A DNA stretch of 64,000 nucleotides from Pelagibacterium montanilacus (GTDB lineage Bacteria; Pseudomonadota; Alphaproteobacteria; Rhizobiales; Devosiaceae). Shown here piece after piece: positions 25,595 to 36,062 of this stretch (its first letter is position 1; each line of letters opens with the position of its first letter). The notes beneath the pieces were generated by a model, which did not search any database, had not been told where the DNA came from, and saw only the letters and a list, made by a program, of their open reading frames with translations. The stretch lies in contig NZ_RZMX01000059.1 in NCBI RefSeq assembly GCF_003992665.1, positions 421,142-485,141 of the forward strand, in the 5' to 3' direction. The position numbers and the translations under genes are program-made.

Positions 25595-26539
25595 ATGGAG
25601 CGTAAGTATCACGTTCTTCTCAACGTCAATTCCGGAACTGCGCAAGCGCTTGGCCTGACCGGTGAGACGGTCTCCGAGATGTTTGAGGCTCAGGGCATCA
25701 CCGCAACGGTCGATGCGGACCCCGACACCGATTTCGACGAGCGCGTGGCTCGGGCCGTGGCTTCGGACGCCGACACGGTCGTTGCAGCCGGCGGTGACGG
25801 CACGATCACGGCCCTCGCCGCGGCGCTGCTGGGGACCGGAAAGTCCCTGGCCATCCTGCCGCTTGGCACGGCCAATCTGCTGGCCAAGGACCTTCACATC
25901 CCATTCGACCCCGAGCAATGGGTCGCCTCGCTCCGGGAAATGGAGCCGACAGCGATCGATGTCTGCGAGGTCAACGGCCATGTGTTCCTGCACAAGGCTG
26001 TGGCCGGTATGATCCCCGAGCTCGCTGCCGGGCGGGAACGCATCAGGGGCGGTGGTCTGGGCGCGGTGCTCGGCTTTCTGCGCTATGCGGCGCGGCGAAC
26101 GTCGCGCGCCCGTCGCCTGGCGCTCGAGATCACGGCAGAGGACGGCCAGAGCCATGTGGAGCGGGTGCAGTCCATCGCAGTGGCGTCCAATGCCTATGAC
26201 GAAGGGCTGGGCCGGTTCTTTGCCAAGGCGCACCTCGATGAGGGGTTTCTCACCGTCTATATCGTGAAACACCTCAATCTGGGGGATATGCTTCGCCTCA
26301 CCGCCCGCATGCTGAGCGGACGCTGGCGGGACGATGAATCCCTGCGGATCGAGCAGGTGCAGTCTCTGACCATCCGGTCCAAAAAGCCGCGCCTTCAGAT
26401 GATGATCGATGGCGAGGTGATGAGCATGCCCACGCCGCTGCAATTTTCCCTTCGCCCCCGCGCGCTGCCCATTCTGGCGCCCGTGCAACACCAATCCCAG
26501 GAGGAAGCCGACGCGGCGGCCCGCGCCATCCGGCTTTGA
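25595..26539 (+). CDS. Diacylglycerol kinase family lipid kinase (YegS/DgkB type)
   Basis: The protein has 314 residues. The N-terminal kinase lobe has LLNVNSGTAQ for the phosphate, AAGGDGTITALA (the GGDGT nucleotide loop, about residues 65-76) and LPLGTANLLAKDL. The C-terminal beta lobe ends with the Gly-Glu motif MIDGEVMSMPTPLQF. It would phosphorylate diacylglycerol or a related lipid at the membrane. The metallophosphoesterase gene begins 3 bp downstream, so the two genes are coupled. Confidence 0.9.
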   Translation: MERKYHVLLNVNSGTAQALGLTGETVSEMFEAQGITATVDADPDTDFDERVARAVASDADTVVAAGGDGTITALAAALLGTGKSLAILPLGTANLLAKDLHIPFDPEQWVASLREMEPTAIDVCEVNGHVFLHKAVAGMIPELAAGRERIRGGGLGAVLGFLRYAARRTSRARRLALEITAEDGQSHVERVQSIAVASNAYDEGLGRFFAKAHLDEGFLTVYIVKHLNLGDMLRLTARMLSGRWRDDESLRIEQVQSLTIRSKKPRLQMMIDGEVMSMPTPLQFSLRPRALPILAPVQHQSQEEADAAARAIRL

Positions 26540-26542
26540 GCG

Positions 26543-27370
26543 ATGAGACTTGTACACGTATCGGATCTGCATTTCGGCCATCACGACGACAGTGTGGTGG
26601 CAAGTCTGGCCGCAGAGATTGCATCGCGCGAGCCAGACCTCATCGTGGTCTCCGGCGATTTCACGCAGATCGGCAGCAGAAAAGAATTCGAAGCGGCCTG
26701 TCGGTTCATCGATACGCTTCCTGCCCCTGTATTCGCGGTTCCCGGTAACCACGACGTGCCCGAACGCAACCTGATCAAGCGGTTTCTCAACCCCTACGGA
26801 CACTACAAGCGCTATATCGATGAAAACCTCGAACCGTTCGTGGTCAAGGACGGCCTGGCTCTCGCCGGGCTGCGGACATCGCGGCGTGCCAATTGGAGCC
26901 TTAACTGGTCCGACGGCTCGATCAGCCGCGATCAGCTCGACACGCTCGAGCAAAGGTTTGCCGGCGTGCCGGTTGACCACGTCAAGATCGTCGTGGCCCA
27001 TCATCCCCTGATGCATCCCGAAGAAGCGATGATGCGCCATCAGCGGCTGGTGAAAAGGGCTGACCTTGCGCTCGAAACCTTCGCGCGGATCGGGGTGCGA
27101 CTCGTGCTCTCTGGACATTTCCACATGTCTTATGTGCGGCGCCACGCCCATGCGGGAGAGATCGGAGAGGCCGCGCCCTCGGGGCCCCGAAAGTCGGCCG
27201 CCGGGCACATCCTCGTGGCGCAGGCCGCATCAACGACTTCGACGCGCCTGCGCGGGCATCCCAACGCTTATAATCTGATCGACATCGCCGATGGCGACAT
27301 CGAGATCAACGTCCGTGAATGGGGCGATGAGGGATGGATCACGCGCGAAAAGGCCAAGGAAGAGGCCTGA
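26543..27370 (+). CDS. Calcineurin-like metallophosphoesterase
   Basis: The 275-residue enzyme shows all five blocks of the family: DLHFGHHD, GDFTQIG, PGNHDVPE, VAHHPLM and SGHFHMSY, which coordinate two metal ions. It has no signal peptide, so it acts in the cytoplasm. It follows the lipid-kinase gene after 3 bp. This type of pair suggests turnover of a phospholipid or nucleotide product, but the substrate (a cyclic nucleotide, a UDP-lipid precursor, or another phosphodiester) is unknown. Confidence 0.9.
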   Translation: MRLVHVSDLHFGHHDDSVVASLAAEIASREPDLIVVSGDFTQIGSRKEFEAACRFIDTLPAPVFAVPGNHDVPERNLIKRFLNPYGHYKRYIDENLEPFVVKDGLALAGLRTSRRANWSLNWSDGSISRDQLDTLEQRFAGVPVDHVKIVVAHHPLMHPEEAMMRHQRLVKRADLALETFARIGVRLVLSGHFHMSYVRRHAHAGEIGEAAPSGPRKSAAGHILVAQAASTTSTRLRGHPNAYNLIDIADGDIEINVREWGDEGWITREKAKEEA

Positions 27371-27507
27371 CTGGCGATCTTCGGCGTCTGGGGACGCATC
27401 TCTTTAGGCCGTCCGATCGCAAACGCTGCGAGGGATCGACGTAGCCCCACTTCCCAAACCGGGTGGCGAGTGGTAATGACCCTCGCCAACCCGACGGCGG
27501 ATGATGA

Positions 27508-29503
<1,996 letters not shown>

Positions 29504-29504
<1 letters not shown>

Positions 29505-30796
29505 TGCGGCTGCCCGGACGGATCGCGGCGGCCATCGAAGTGCTCGCCGACATGGAAAAGCGCAAGCGCCCGGCGTCCGAGGCGCTCAAGGGCTGGGCAC
29601 TCGACCATCGCTTTGCCGGTGCCGGCGATCGCGCGGCAATCGGCAATCTGGTCTATGACGCGCTGCGCAGGCGTGCGAGCCATGCCTGGCGCATGGGCGA
29701 GGATACGCCCCGGGCACTCGTCCTGTCAGTCGTGGCCCGCGACTGGAATCAGGACGTGAAGGCCTTGAACGAGGACTTCAGCTCCGACCGGTTCGCGCCC
29801 GAATCCGTATCGGAGGAAGAGACCGCAAAGCTTTGTTCGGATTCTGGTTTTGCCGATGCTCCCGATTGGGTGAGGGCAGATGTACCCGAATGGCTGGCCG
29901 GGTCGCTCGCCCGTGGGTTCGGGCCCGACTGGGTCGCCGAGGGGCAAGCCATGACCACGCGCCCGCCGCTCGACATGCGGGTCAACCGGCTGAAATCGGA
30001 CCGCGAACGGGTGCTCAAATCGCTCGGGCGCTTCAAGCCGGAGATCTGCGCCGTTGCACCCGACGGTCTGCGGCTGGCTTCGGGCCCGCGCGATGCGCGC
30101 ACCGCCAATGTGCAGGCGGACGAAGGCTACCAGAAGGGCTGGTTCGAGATTCAGGACGAGGGCAGCCAGATCGTGTCGCTCCTGGCCGGGGCCAGGCCGG
30201 GCGAACAGGTTCTCGATCTCTGCGCAGGAGCGGGCGGCAAGACGCTGGCGCTGGCAGCGACAATGGCCAATTCGGGCCAGATCTTTGCCTATGACGCGGA
30301 CCGGACGCGGCTGGCGCCTATCCATGAACGGCTCAAGCGCAATGGCGTGCGCAATGCGCAGGTCCGCAACCCCGATGCGGGGGCGCTGGACGATCTTGTC
30401 GGCAGGATGGACCGGGTGGTGGTGGACGCGCCGTGCACGGGCACGGGCACCTGGCGCCGCAGGCCCGATGCGAAATGGAAGCTGACGCCAGAACAACTGG
30501 GGTCGCGGATCGAGGAGCAGAGCGCCGTTCTTGACGATGCGGCACGCTTCGTGCGGTCCGGCGGAACGCTGGTCTACATCACGTGCTCCATCCTGCCCGA
30601 GGAAAACGCCGATCAGGTCAGCGCCTTTCTTGCCCGGCATACTGACTTTCACGAGGTGTCGGCGCGCCAGCGCTGGGCAGCAATGTTCGGCGAGGATGGC
30701 GCGCTGCCCCATAGCCCCGACGCAATGAGCGTGACGCTGACGCCAGCCCGAACCGGTACTGACGGTTTTTTCTGCGCTCTGCTGGAGCGGAACTGA
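29504..30796 (+). CDS. RsmB-family RNA (cytosine-C5) methyltransferase
   Basis: The 430-residue protein has an N-terminal NusB/RsmB-like helical domain (MRLPGRIAAAIEVLADM) and a C-terminal NOL1/NOP2/Sun methyltransferase domain. VLDLCAGAGGKTLALAA binds SAM. DAPCTGTGTWRRRPD and YITCSILPEEN carry the two catalytic cysteines. It methylates a cytosine in rRNA, most likely 16S. The N-terminal domain is shorter and more divergent than in E. coli RsmB, so I give the family, not the exact site. Confidence 0.92.
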
Positions 30797-30827
30797 ACCA
30801 GCACGGGTGCTCAAGCGTTTCAGAGCC

Positions 30828-31313
30828 ATGAGCACCATGACCATCGAACAGATGAAATCGCCCAAATCCCTGATCACACTGGCAGCTTTCGTGCTCGTGG
30901 TCATCGGGGTAGGGGCAGCCATCGGAACCCAGACCGCGCCAGGGACCTGGTACGCAAACCTCGACAAACCGCCCTTCAATCCGCCCAACTGGATTTTCGG
31001 CCCGGTCTGGTTCGCGCTCTATGCGCTGATCGCGATCGCGGGGTGGCGCACCGCAATGTTGGCGCCGATCAGCACGGCCATGGTGCTGTGGGTGAGCCAG
31101 ATGCTGTTGAACTGGGCCTGGTCGCCCATGTTCTTTCAGGCGCAGATGCTGTGGGGCGCGCTCGCGATCATCATCCCGATGCTCGGGGCCATCATCGGCT
31201 TCATTGTTGTGAGCTGGCCGCGCGACAGGATCGCCTCGCTGTGTTTCGTGCCCTCTGCGGCATGGGTCGGGTTCGCGACCGTTCTCAACATCTCTCTCGT
31301 CGCCTTGAACTGA
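30828..31313 (+). CDS. tspO: TspO/MBR family membrane protein
   Basis: The 161-residue membrane protein has five helices and the family residues PGTWYANLDKPPFNPPNWIFGPVW near the start and QMLLNWAWSPMFF in the middle. These proteins bind porphyrins or sterol-like ligands and modulate stress and tetrapyrrole metabolism in alphaproteobacteria. The ATG at 30828 (or at 30837) replaces an upstream in-frame codon at 30807 that directly follows the methyltransferase stop. Confidence 0.92.
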   Translation: MSTMTIEQMKSPKSLITLAAFVLVVIGVGAAIGTQTAPGTWYANLDKPPFNPPNWIFGPVWFALYALIAIAGWRTAMLAPISTAMVLWVSQMLLNWAWSPMFFQAQMLWGALAIIIPMLGAIIGFIVVSWPRDRIASLCFVPSAAWVGFATVLNISLVALN

Positions 31314-31353
31314 TCGCCCGCAGATGGACAGGGGTGCGTCGGGAGCCTAAAGA

Positions 31354-31363
31354 TTGCATGCAA
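31354..31363 (+). promoter_or_regulatory. Predicted GntR operator TTGCATGCAA (regulator gene)
   Basis: This perfect 10-bp palindrome ends 20 bp before the GntR start codon. The same ten bases occur 14 bp before the start of the divergently organised ABC operon (35340-35349). FadR/VanR-type GntR proteins bind TTG(N)4CAA-like palindromes, so autoregulation and control of the transporter are inferred. Confidence 0.65.
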
Positions 31364-31383
31364 GCATTCTTTGGCGGTGAGCG

Positions 31384-32076
31384 TTGGCCAGACAGCAGAA
31401 ACAAACGGCAACCGAACGGATAAGGGCCACCCTTGCCGATGCGATCGTGCGCGGCGAGATCGCGCAGGGCGTGACCCTTGACGAGGCATCGCTGGCTGAG
31501 AAGTTCGCTGTGTCCCGTACACCCGTGCGCGAGGCAATCAGGCAGCTGGAGGCGATCGGATTTGCTGAGGCGCGGCCCCATCGCGGTGCCGTGGTGCCCA
31601 ATTTCACGCCCGAACGGCTGACCGAGATGTTTGCGGTCATGGCAGAGCTCGAGGCGCTTTGCGCGCGCTTTGCCGCCGAGCGGGCAACCGATGACGAGAA
31701 GCGGGCCTTGCGTGAGGCTCACGATGCGTGTGCCCATTCGGCGCGCCAAGGCGACATCGACGTCTACTATCAGACCAATCTGGACTTTCACGAAGCGGTC
31801 TATGCGATCAGCCACAACAGTTTTCTGGCGGAGGTCACGCTCAGCGTGCGCAATCGCGTTTCGCCCTTCCGCAAGGCGCAGTTCCGCTCGTTCAACCGAC
31901 TGATGAAGTCCGTGGAGGAGCACGCCAGGGTGGTCGACGCGATCCTGTGCGGAGATCCCGATGGCGCAGCGGCTGCCATGATCGATCACATGAACGTCGT
32001 GCGCAGCACGGTTGGTGAGGTATCGCCCACCCTGCGTCCTCTCGACGATCAGGCCGCCGAGACCGCCGAGCGATAG
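31384..32076 (+). CDS. GntR-family (FCD domain) transcriptional repressor (TTG start)
   Basis: The 230-residue regulator has an N-terminal winged helix (RIRATLADAIVRGEIAQG, SRTPVREAIRQLEAIGF) and an FCD ligand domain (YQTNLDFHEAVYAISHN, VEEHARVVDAI). The start is a TTG at 31384 with GGTGAG upstream. Its 3' end overlaps the convergent small AH_C-type gene by 28 bp. Given the shared palindrome in front of its own gene and the ABC operon, it probably represses both until the transported compound or a product is present. Confidence 0.9.
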   Translation: MARQQKQTATERIRATLADAIVRGEIAQGVTLDEASLAEKFAVSRTPVREAIRQLEAIGFAEARPHRGAVVPNFTPERLTEMFAVMAELEALCARFAAERATDDEKRALREAHDACAHSARQGDIDVYYQTNLDFHEAVYAISHNSFLAEVTLSVRNRVSPFRKAQFRSFNRLMKSVEEHARVVDAILCGDPDGAAAAMIDHMNVVRSTVGEVSPTLRPLDDQAAETAER

Positions 32077-32474
32077 GCGCGCCAGCCGCCGTACTCCGTG
32101 ACATCGTGCGCATCGGCAATGGCGAACGACTCAGCCAGAAAGCCTTTGGCGGCTGTTCCGTCTTCCAGCAGGATCGTCCCGACACCCAAAGGCGAGGGAA
32201 TCGCCGCCACGAACCGGCCGAAGCCCGCCGGCGGCATGGACCAGACTTCCACCTCGATTCCGGCGCCCCGGTCGGGAGACACCCGCACCATGCCCGGCTT
32301 GGCGGGCTGGGTGCCGGCAAGGGCATAAAGACGGTAGACGGGGGCTGTGCGGGCCGCACGCAGGAAGCGCGCCTCGTGGGCGAGCAGTTCCGGGTTGAGC
32401 GGCATGCCGCTTAGATGTGCGCCGACAACGACCAGCTCGATCTGGTCGGGAAGCTTGGGATGTGTGTGGGTCAT
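32049..32474 (-). CDS. Stand-alone allophanate hydrolase C-terminal (AH_C)-like domain protein
   Basis: The protein has 141 residues. LVVVGAHLSGMPLN, RTAPVYRLYALAGTQPAKPGMVRV, IEVEVWSMP, RFVAAIPSPLGVGTILLEDG and ESFAIADAHDVTEYGGWRAY match the C-terminal domain of AtzF-type allophanate hydrolases, a gamma-glutamylcyclotransferase-like fold. Here the domain stands alone with no amidase part in the window. It ends the ABC operon, 65 bp after the binding-protein gene and behind a hairpin, and overlaps the GntR gene tail-to-tail. The role is unknown; handling of a ureido or amide compound brought in by the transporter is a guess. Confidence 0.8.
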   Translation of the reverse strand: MTHTHPKLPDQIELVVVGAHLSGMPLNPELLAHEARFLRAARTAPVYRLYALAGTQPAKPGMVRVSPDRGAGIEVEVWSMPPAGFGRFVAAIPSPLGVGTILLEDGTAAKGFLAESFAIADAHDVTEYGGWRAYRSAVSAA

Positions 32475-32497
32475 AGGCGTCCAGGATGATCAGAAGG

Positions 32498-32523
32498 GGC
32501 AGGGGGGCTGCGCGCGGCCCCCC
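32498..32523 (-). terminator. GC hairpin after the NMT1-type binding-protein gene
   Basis: CAGGGGGGC (32498-32506) pairs perfectly with GCCCCCCTG (32515-32523) around an 8-nt loop, 16 nt after the binding-protein stop and before the small AH_C-like gene. There is no T-run. Its position parallels the hairpins at 4254 and 9461. Confidence 0.6.
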
Positions 32524-32539
32524 TGGACAAGGTGTCATA

Positions 32540-33595
32540 TCAGGGCAGTTCGAGACCGTCCCAGGCCTCGATGACGATATCGTCAGTCAGGATGTCATCA
32601 AGTTCGACAGGTCCCGCCAGAGCCTGCTGCTCCCCTTCGCCGAGCTGAAGATACTCCATGTAGGTTTCCCAGGCTTCAGGCACGAATACCCCATGGGGTT
32701 CCACGCCTTCGGGAGCTACATAGTAGGTCTGGACCAGTTCCCAGAACTCCACGGCAACCGGATTGTCGCCCAGCGAGGCCTCGGCGTAGTCGGTTCGCAG
32801 GAGTTCGAACGCCTCGTCTGGGTTGTTCATGCCCCAATGCCAGCCCTTGATCGTGGCGCGCACGAACCCCACGAGCATTTCGGGATCCTGTTCGTAGGTT
32901 TCCGGCCTCACGGCAAGCGCGTCGCCAGGAAACGAAGCGATGATCTCGGGCGTGATCGAACGCACGGGAATATCCTGCGCGGGCAGCAGGAGCAGGTCGC
33001 GCTTGGCACCGGCATAGGCCTGGATGCGGCCTTCCTCGAACGATCTCACGGTGGTGGGGTCGCCTTCACCCGCTACCACGAGTGAAACGTCCGCCCCTTC
33101 AACCAGCCCCGACGAGACGATGGACGCCCGCGTCATAGGCACCTCTCCGCCAGCAAGATCGGAAAGCCCGATGGTCAGGCCCTTCAGGTCTTCCATCGAC
33201 TGCACGTCGCTGTCCGCAGGCACGACGATGTCAAAGGTGTCGGGATAATAGATCTGCATGATGGCCTTGAGCGGGAAGCCCCGCTGGACCGATTGCATGG
33301 TCGCGGCCGAAGAGAAGATTCCCCAATCGACATTGCCCGCCACAAGCTGGCGCGCCGCGTCGGACGAGCCCCGTGAATAGTTCAGTGTGACATCGAGGCC
33401 TTCTTCCTCGTAATAGCCCATCTCCTGGGCGATGAAGATCGGAAAGACCTGGGCCGTGGGGCCACCCTGCGCGGTTACGCCATTGAAGGTTACGAGGTCC
33501 TGGGCGAGGACGGGGGCGGCCGCTGCGAGGGTCAGAAGGCTCGTTGCGAGCGCCGTGGCCGAGGCCCGGGCGAGTATGCTGTTTGCACCAGTCAT
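32540..33595 (-). CDS. ABC transporter substrate-binding protein, NMT1/TauA/SsuA-like
   Basis: The 351-residue periplasmic protein has a signal peptide ending near PVLAQD (about residue 32). The mature part follows the NMT1/SsuA fold: FPIFIAQEMGYYEEEGLDVTL, QLVAGNVDWGIFS, SMEDLKGLTIGLSDLAGGE and a C-terminal region rich in Glu/Asp. This family takes up sulfonates, thiamine precursors, pyrimidines, hydantoins and similar small compounds. GGAG lies 10 nt before the ATG. It is preceded by the permease and ATPase genes. The neighbouring AH_C-like gene hints at a urea-type nitrogen compound. Confidence 0.9.
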   Translation of the reverse strand: MTGANSILARASATALATSLLTLAAAAPVLAQDLVTFNGVTAQGGPTAQVFPIFIAQEMGYYEEEGLDVTLNYSRGSSDAARQLVAGNVDWGIFSSAATMQSVQRGFPLKAIMQIYYPDTFDIVVPADSDVQSMEDLKGLTIGLSDLAGGEVPMTRASIVSSGLVEGADVSLVVAGEGDPTTVRSFEEGRIQAYAGAKRDLLLLPAQDIPVRSITPEIIASFPGDALAVRPETYEQDPEMLVGFVRATIKGWHWGMNNPDEAFELLRTDYAEASLGDNPVAVEFWELVQTYYVAPEGVEPHGVFVPEAWETYMEYLQLGEGEQQALAGPVELDDILTDDIVIEAWDGLELP

Positions 33596-33682
33596 GTTGC
33601 ATTTACTCCGGTTTGACGTGTTCCCATGGGTCCCGCTCGCCCGGCCGGCCGGCGGGATCTTGATGTTGGGCAGGGGCTCGCC

Positions 33683-34537
33683 TCAGAGCTGCTGCCAGAA
33701 GACGATCCGTGACTCGAGCCATTCGATGAGCTGGTAGACCACCACCGTGAACAGCGAGAGCAGAATGATGAGCGAAAAGACCCCGGCGATATCGAGCTGG
33801 AAGTTCATCGCATAGATCAGATACCCGATGCCCGCAGAGGCGCCCACGAACTCCCCGACGATCACTCCGAGCACGGCAAGGGTCCAGCAAAGCTTCACCC
33901 CGGCCATCATGATCGGGAGTGCATTGGGCAGCAGAAGATACCGGAAGGTCTGCCAACGCCCCGCGGTCAGCGAGCGCATGAGCTTGACCGCATTGGGATC
34001 CACAGAAGCCAGGCCGGTCAACGTGTTGAGAAACATCGGAAAGAAGCTCATCACAGCGGAAATGGCGATCTTGGAGGGTTGGTCGAACCCGAACCAGGTG
34101 ATGAAGATCGGCGCGAGCACAATCTTGGGCGGAGCCTGCAGGGCGACGAGATAGGGGTAGATTGTGGCTCGCACCACCGCGAACATGGCAACGCTGACGC
34201 CGAGAAGCACCCCGCTCGACAGCCCGAAGGCAAAGCCCCACATGATCTCGGACAGAGTCACAAAGACATTGGGCCAGAAATAGCTCGCGCTCATCACCCG
34301 TCCGGTCGCCATAAGGGTATCGATCGGCGAGGGGATGATCAGGGCGTGGACAAGTCCAGTCTCGGTCGAGATGTGCCAGACGGCGAGGACGAACAGTCCA
34401 AAGCCGGTGGCCAGCAAGCGATTGTTGATGTGCGTGCGCCGCTCGCGCGCCCGTTCCCGGGCAATGAAGCTGTCGATGGCGGACGCCTTCTGGGTCTGGT
34501 TGGCGGCCATCTCGGCAGTCTGGTGAGCCATGGTCAT
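33683..34537 (-). CDS. ABC transporter permease (SsuC/TauC-like)
   Basis: The 284-residue inner-membrane protein has six predicted helices after a basic cytoplasmic N-terminus. The EAA loop appears as RSLTAGRWQTFRYLLLPNALP, and the C-terminal half has VGEFVGASAGIGYLI, typical of SsuC/TauC permeases. GAGGA stands 8 nt before the ATG at 34537, and the gene follows the ATPase gene by 23 bp. A homodimer would form the channel for the NMT1-type binding protein. Confidence 0.93.
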   Translation of the reverse strand: MTMAHQTAEMAANQTQKASAIDSFIARERARERRTHINNRLLATGFGLFVLAVWHISTETGLVHALIIPSPIDTLMATGRVMSASYFWPNVFVTLSEIMWGFAFGLSSGVLLGVSVAMFAVVRATIYPYLVALQAPPKIVLAPIFITWFGFDQPSKIAISAVMSFFPMFLNTLTGLASVDPNAVKLMRSLTAGRWQTFRYLLLPNALPIMMAGVKLCWTLAVLGVIVGEFVGASAGIGYLIYAMNFQLDIAGVFSLIILLSLFTVVVYQLIEWLESRIVFWQQL

Positions 34538-34560
34538 CAGATCGGTCCTCTTTCAAGCGG

Positions 34561-35325
34561 TCAGTGGTCGACGCCCAGCATCCCGCGGATGTCGAAGACA
34601 AGTTCGGAATAGCGGGGCGTGCGCATGACGTCGGCCTTGCGTGGACGGGGGATATCCACCTCCACGATGCCTTCGAGCCGACCAGGACGGGGTGTCATCA
34701 CGAAGATGCGGTCGGAAAGAAAGACGGCCTCGCCGATGTTGTGGGTGACGAAGATGACGGTCTTTCCGGTCTTCTCCCAGATACTGAGGAGCTCGAGGTT
34801 CATCGTTTCGCGGGTGAATTCGTCGAGCGCCCCGAACGGCTCGTCCATCAGCAGGACACGCGGATCGTGGGCCAGCAGCCGTGCCAGGGCCACCCGCTGG
34901 CGCATGCCCCCCGACAGCTCCTTGGGATAGCGATCCCCGAAGCCGTTGAGCCCGACCATGTCCAGCAACTCGTCGCAGCGCTCCGATTGCGCCTTGCGGT
35001 CCAGTTTCAGGACAACACCGGGAAGGAGGACGTTTTCGCGCACCGTGCGCCATGGGAACAGGACCGAGGTCTGAAACATCATGCCGATATCGGCGCGCGG
35101 TGCCTCCAGCCGCTTGCCGGCGATGACGAGGTCACCCTCGGATCGATCTTCCAATCCGCCGAGAATGGAAAGCAGGGTGGATTTTCCGCACCCGCTCGGG
35201 CCGACCAGCGAGATGAACTGGCCTTCCTCGATAGTGAAGGATACGTCGTCGAGCGCGATCAGCGGCCCCGTGGCCGTCGCGTAAACCTTGCTCAGCTCCC
35301 GTCCGTCGATCAGTTCAGTGTCCAT
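34561..35325 (-). CDS. ABC transporter ATP-binding protein (SsuB/TauB-like)
   Basis: The 254-residue ATPase has Walker A GPSGCGKST (about residues 43-51), signature LSGGMRQRVALARLL and Walker B VLLMDEPFGALDEFTRE, as in nitrate/sulfonate/taurine importers. I placed the start at the ATG at 35325, preceded by GGAGCG. The frame extends to 35376, but that part would run across the predicted operator at 35340-35361. It is the first gene of the operon ATPase, permease, binding protein, AH_C-like protein. Confidence 0.94.
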   Translation of the reverse strand: MDTELIDGRELSKVYATATGPLIALDDVSFTIEEGQFISLVGPSGCGKSTLLSILGGLEDRSEGDLVIAGKRLEAPRADIGMMFQTSVLFPWRTVRENVLLPGVVLKLDRKAQSERCDELLDMVGLNGFGDRYPKELSGGMRQRVALARLLAHDPRVLLMDEPFGALDEFTRETMNLELLSIWEKTGKTVIFVTHNIGEAVFLSDRIFVMTPRPGRLEGIVEVDIPRPRKADVMRTPRYSELVFDIRGMLGVDH

Positions 35326-35339
35326 ACCGCGCTCCACAA

Positions 35340-35361
35340 TTGCATGCAAAGTTGGATGCAA
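35340..35361 (-). promoter_or_regulatory. Predicted tandem GntR operators before the ABC operon
   Basis: TTGCATGCAA (35340-35349) is identical to the palindrome before the GntR gene. A second, near-identical box, TTGGATGCAA (35352-35361), lies 12 bp away centre to centre, about one helical turn. Both sit 14-37 bp before the ATPase start, where a repressor would cover the transcription start region. Confidence 0.65.
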
Positions 35362-35569
35362 GACACATGCCAGCACGGCGGCCCTTGAGTCTTAACGATA
35401 AATTCACTGGACGGGAGGCTATGGGGTTCCAAATTTGCTGCTTTTTAGGGCAGTGCAACATTGTTGTGCATTGATCGGGCCTGCTGCTCGTGGCCGCACG
35501 ATATGCCGACCTGCATCGGCTGCTTTTTTCCTTGTGGCGCCCGTCTGCGTCCTATGCGATTGAGAGCCT

Positions 35570-36034
35570 ATGGACGATTTGGTTGAACTGATCGCGCACG
35601 GGTTGGGTATTGGTCACATCGGGCTGGCGCGGGGGCCGGTGATGGGCGCGGTGACAGTCGTGCTCATGGCCCTTCTGCCCCGCACGAGATTGGCTTACGG
35701 GGCGGCAGCGCTGCTGGTGTGTGTGCTGGGCTTCTGGGCTGCGGAGGTTGCCGATCGCTACAGCAGTGCGGTGGACGACGTGCTGATCGTGATCGACGAA
35801 GCCGCCGGCGCGGCTCTGCTGATGGCGCTGGTGATGCCGCGCACCTGGCGCGATATCGCGCTCGTCGGGCTCGGCTTCTGGCTGATCGACAGCCTCAAGC
35901 CCTGGCCGGTGAGCCTCACCGAGAGCGTGCCGGGCGCCACTGGTATCATGCTCGATGATATCGCCGTGGCGCTGGTGGTGGCGCCATTTCTCGTCGTGTG
36001 GTGCCGGGCCATGGAGCGCCGCGCGTCCAGCTGA
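35570..36034 (+). CDS. pgpA: Phosphatidylglycerophosphatase A
   Basis: The 154-residue membrane protein removes phosphate from phosphatidylglycerophosphate to give phosphatidylglycerol. The family motif VIDEAAGAAL with acidic residues is at about residues 74-83. LIDSLKPWPV and the second acidic motif GIMLDDIAVALV near the C-terminus match PgpA. Several hydrophobic helices surround these loops. The ATG at 35570 lacks a strong Shine-Dalgarno. The 244 bp upstream carry the ABC operators on the far side and a small CAACATTGTTG palindrome at 35456-35466. Confidence 0.85.
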   Translation: MDDLVELIAHGLGIGHIGLARGPVMGAVTVVLMALLPRTRLAYGAAALLVCVLGFWAAEVADRYSSAVDDVLIVIDEAAGAALLMALVMPRTWRDIALVGLGFWLIDSLKPWPVSLTESVPGATGIMLDDIAVALVVAPFLVVWCRAMERRASS

Positions 36035-36062
36035 TCCGGAAACGCGTCTGCGGTGGGATGGC

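Noticed and set aside
24000-25658. 552-codon plus-strand frame opposite the MFS gene
   Set aside because: Extreme charge and low complexity, and it also runs into the lipid-kinase start; the minus-strand frame has transporter motifs and helices.
35421-35474. 17-residue frame with GGGAGG just before its ATG
   Set aside because: Tempting as a leader peptide, but its position 95 bp before pgpA, without a hairpin or regulatory codon run, gives no function; chance is likely.
36030-36045. CCGGAAACGCG, resembling the core of the dispersed repeat
   Set aside because: Only about ten bases match and both conserved ends are missing.
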